Assembly (NCBI GenBank): GCA_030607105.1
Contig: JAUWFF010000003.1
Span: forward strand, 1-14,140
Direction of reading: 5' to 3'
Length of the DNA: 14,140 nt
Source of the DNA: Filomicrobium sp.
GTDB taxonomy: Bacteria; Pseudomonadota; Alphaproteobacteria; Rhizobiales; Hyphomicrobiaceae
Shown: positions 13,939 to 14,140 of the stretch, piece by piece
How positions within the stretch are numbered: the first letter of the stretch is position 1
Layout of the letters: each line of letters begins with the position of its first letter
Notes under the pieces: generated by a model
The model's database searches: none
The model's input: only the letters and a program-made list of their open reading frames with translations
What the model was told of the DNA's origin: nothing
Program-made: the position numbers and the translations under genes

Positions 13939-14078
13939 CGTCGCCTGCTGTGAATGGCCGCGTTTGTGCGGTCCTTGTGTTTAATTCGGCCTGCATACAA
14001 GGTTGTTTTTCACTTTGGTCAAGCCTAGCAAAGCCAGATCGTATGCCGCAGGGCGCGGGATGCCGAGAAATCAGAAGA
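13939..14078. other. Upstream region of the MFS gene
   Basis: About 140 bases without a gene. It should contain the MFS promoter on the minus strand, but no clear -35/-10 pair stands out. Confidence 0.4.
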
Positions 14079-14104
14079 AAGCGCGGCTCGAAGGAACCGC
14101 GCTT
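14079..14104 (-). terminator. Intrinsic terminator for a minus-strand gene beyond the right edge
   Basis: A perfect 8-bp stem (AAGCGCGG / CCGCGCTT) with a ten-base loop containing TTCGAG on the minus strand, followed by TTCTTCTGATTT in the minus direction. It directly follows tandem TAA stop codons (14108-14103), fitting the end of a leftward gene. Confidence 0.6.
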
Positions 14105-14105
14105 A

Positions 14106-14140
14106 TTAGCTTTCGTTATGTTGTCCTTGGCCCGGCGGCC
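14106..14140 (-). CDS. Probable 3' end of a minus-strand gene (partial)
   Basis: Only eleven codons are visible, reading PPGQGQHNES and then TAA, immediately followed by a second TAA and a terminator hairpin. The Gly/Gln/Pro-rich tail is of the kind found at the ends of RNA-binding proteins or DEAD-box helicases, but this is too short to identify. The call rests on the stop-plus-terminator arrangement. Confidence 0.35.
   Translation of the reverse strand, partial: PPGQGQHNES

Overview
The window looks like chromosomal DNA of an alphaproteobacterium, most likely of the order Hyphomicrobiales (Bradyrhizobium, Rhodopseudomonas or Methylocystis relatives). The basis is the GC-rich coding style, a RegB/RegA (PrrB/PrrA, RegS/RegR, ActS/ActR) redox two-component pair, an MbfA-type membrane-bound ferritin preceded by an Irr-box-like inverted repeat, and an intracellular polyhydroxybutyrate depolymerase. 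No transposase, integrase, tRNA, rRNA or CRISPR array was recognised.

Layout. 82-3488 (+): a Lon-family (S16) protease with a fused AAA domain, overlapping by four bases (ATGA) a two-domain universal-stress-like protein. 3489-4265: no intact gene, but on the minus strand a decayed, truncated TadG-like pilus-assembly gene. 4266-6322 (-): regB then regA, one transcription unit. 6323-6761: divergent control region. 6762-8291 (+): PhaZ-type PHB depolymerase with a C-terminal extension. 8292-8696: apparently empty. 8697-9449 (+): YgjP/DUF45-type zinc metallopeptidase, ending at a strong hairpin. 9544-10535 (-): a two-gene unit of group III truncated hemoglobin and cytochrome P460-family protein. 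10637-11059 (+): an Rrf2-family regulator with three cysteines, divergent from that unit. 11067-12047 (-): MbfA. 12048-12684: promoter and Irr-like box, then mostly featureless DNA with one strong palindrome. 12685-13938 (-): MFS transporter. At the right edge, a terminator hairpin and the probable last codons of a minus-strand gene.

How the genes fit together. The common theme is low oxygen, reactive nitrogen and redox or iron stress. RegBA senses the quinone/redox state, PhaZ mobilises stored carbon, and the hemoglobin and P460 cytochrome are both heme proteins of the kind that handle NO or hydroxylamine. An Fe-S-type Rrf2 regulator sits divergently from them, with an NsrR-like palindrome in the shared promoter. 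MbfA handles iron. The Lon-like protease and USP-like protein are general stress functions. The most notable part is the compact Rrf2 / truncated hemoglobin / P460 module at 9544-11059, which looks like a self-regulated nitrosative-stress cassette.
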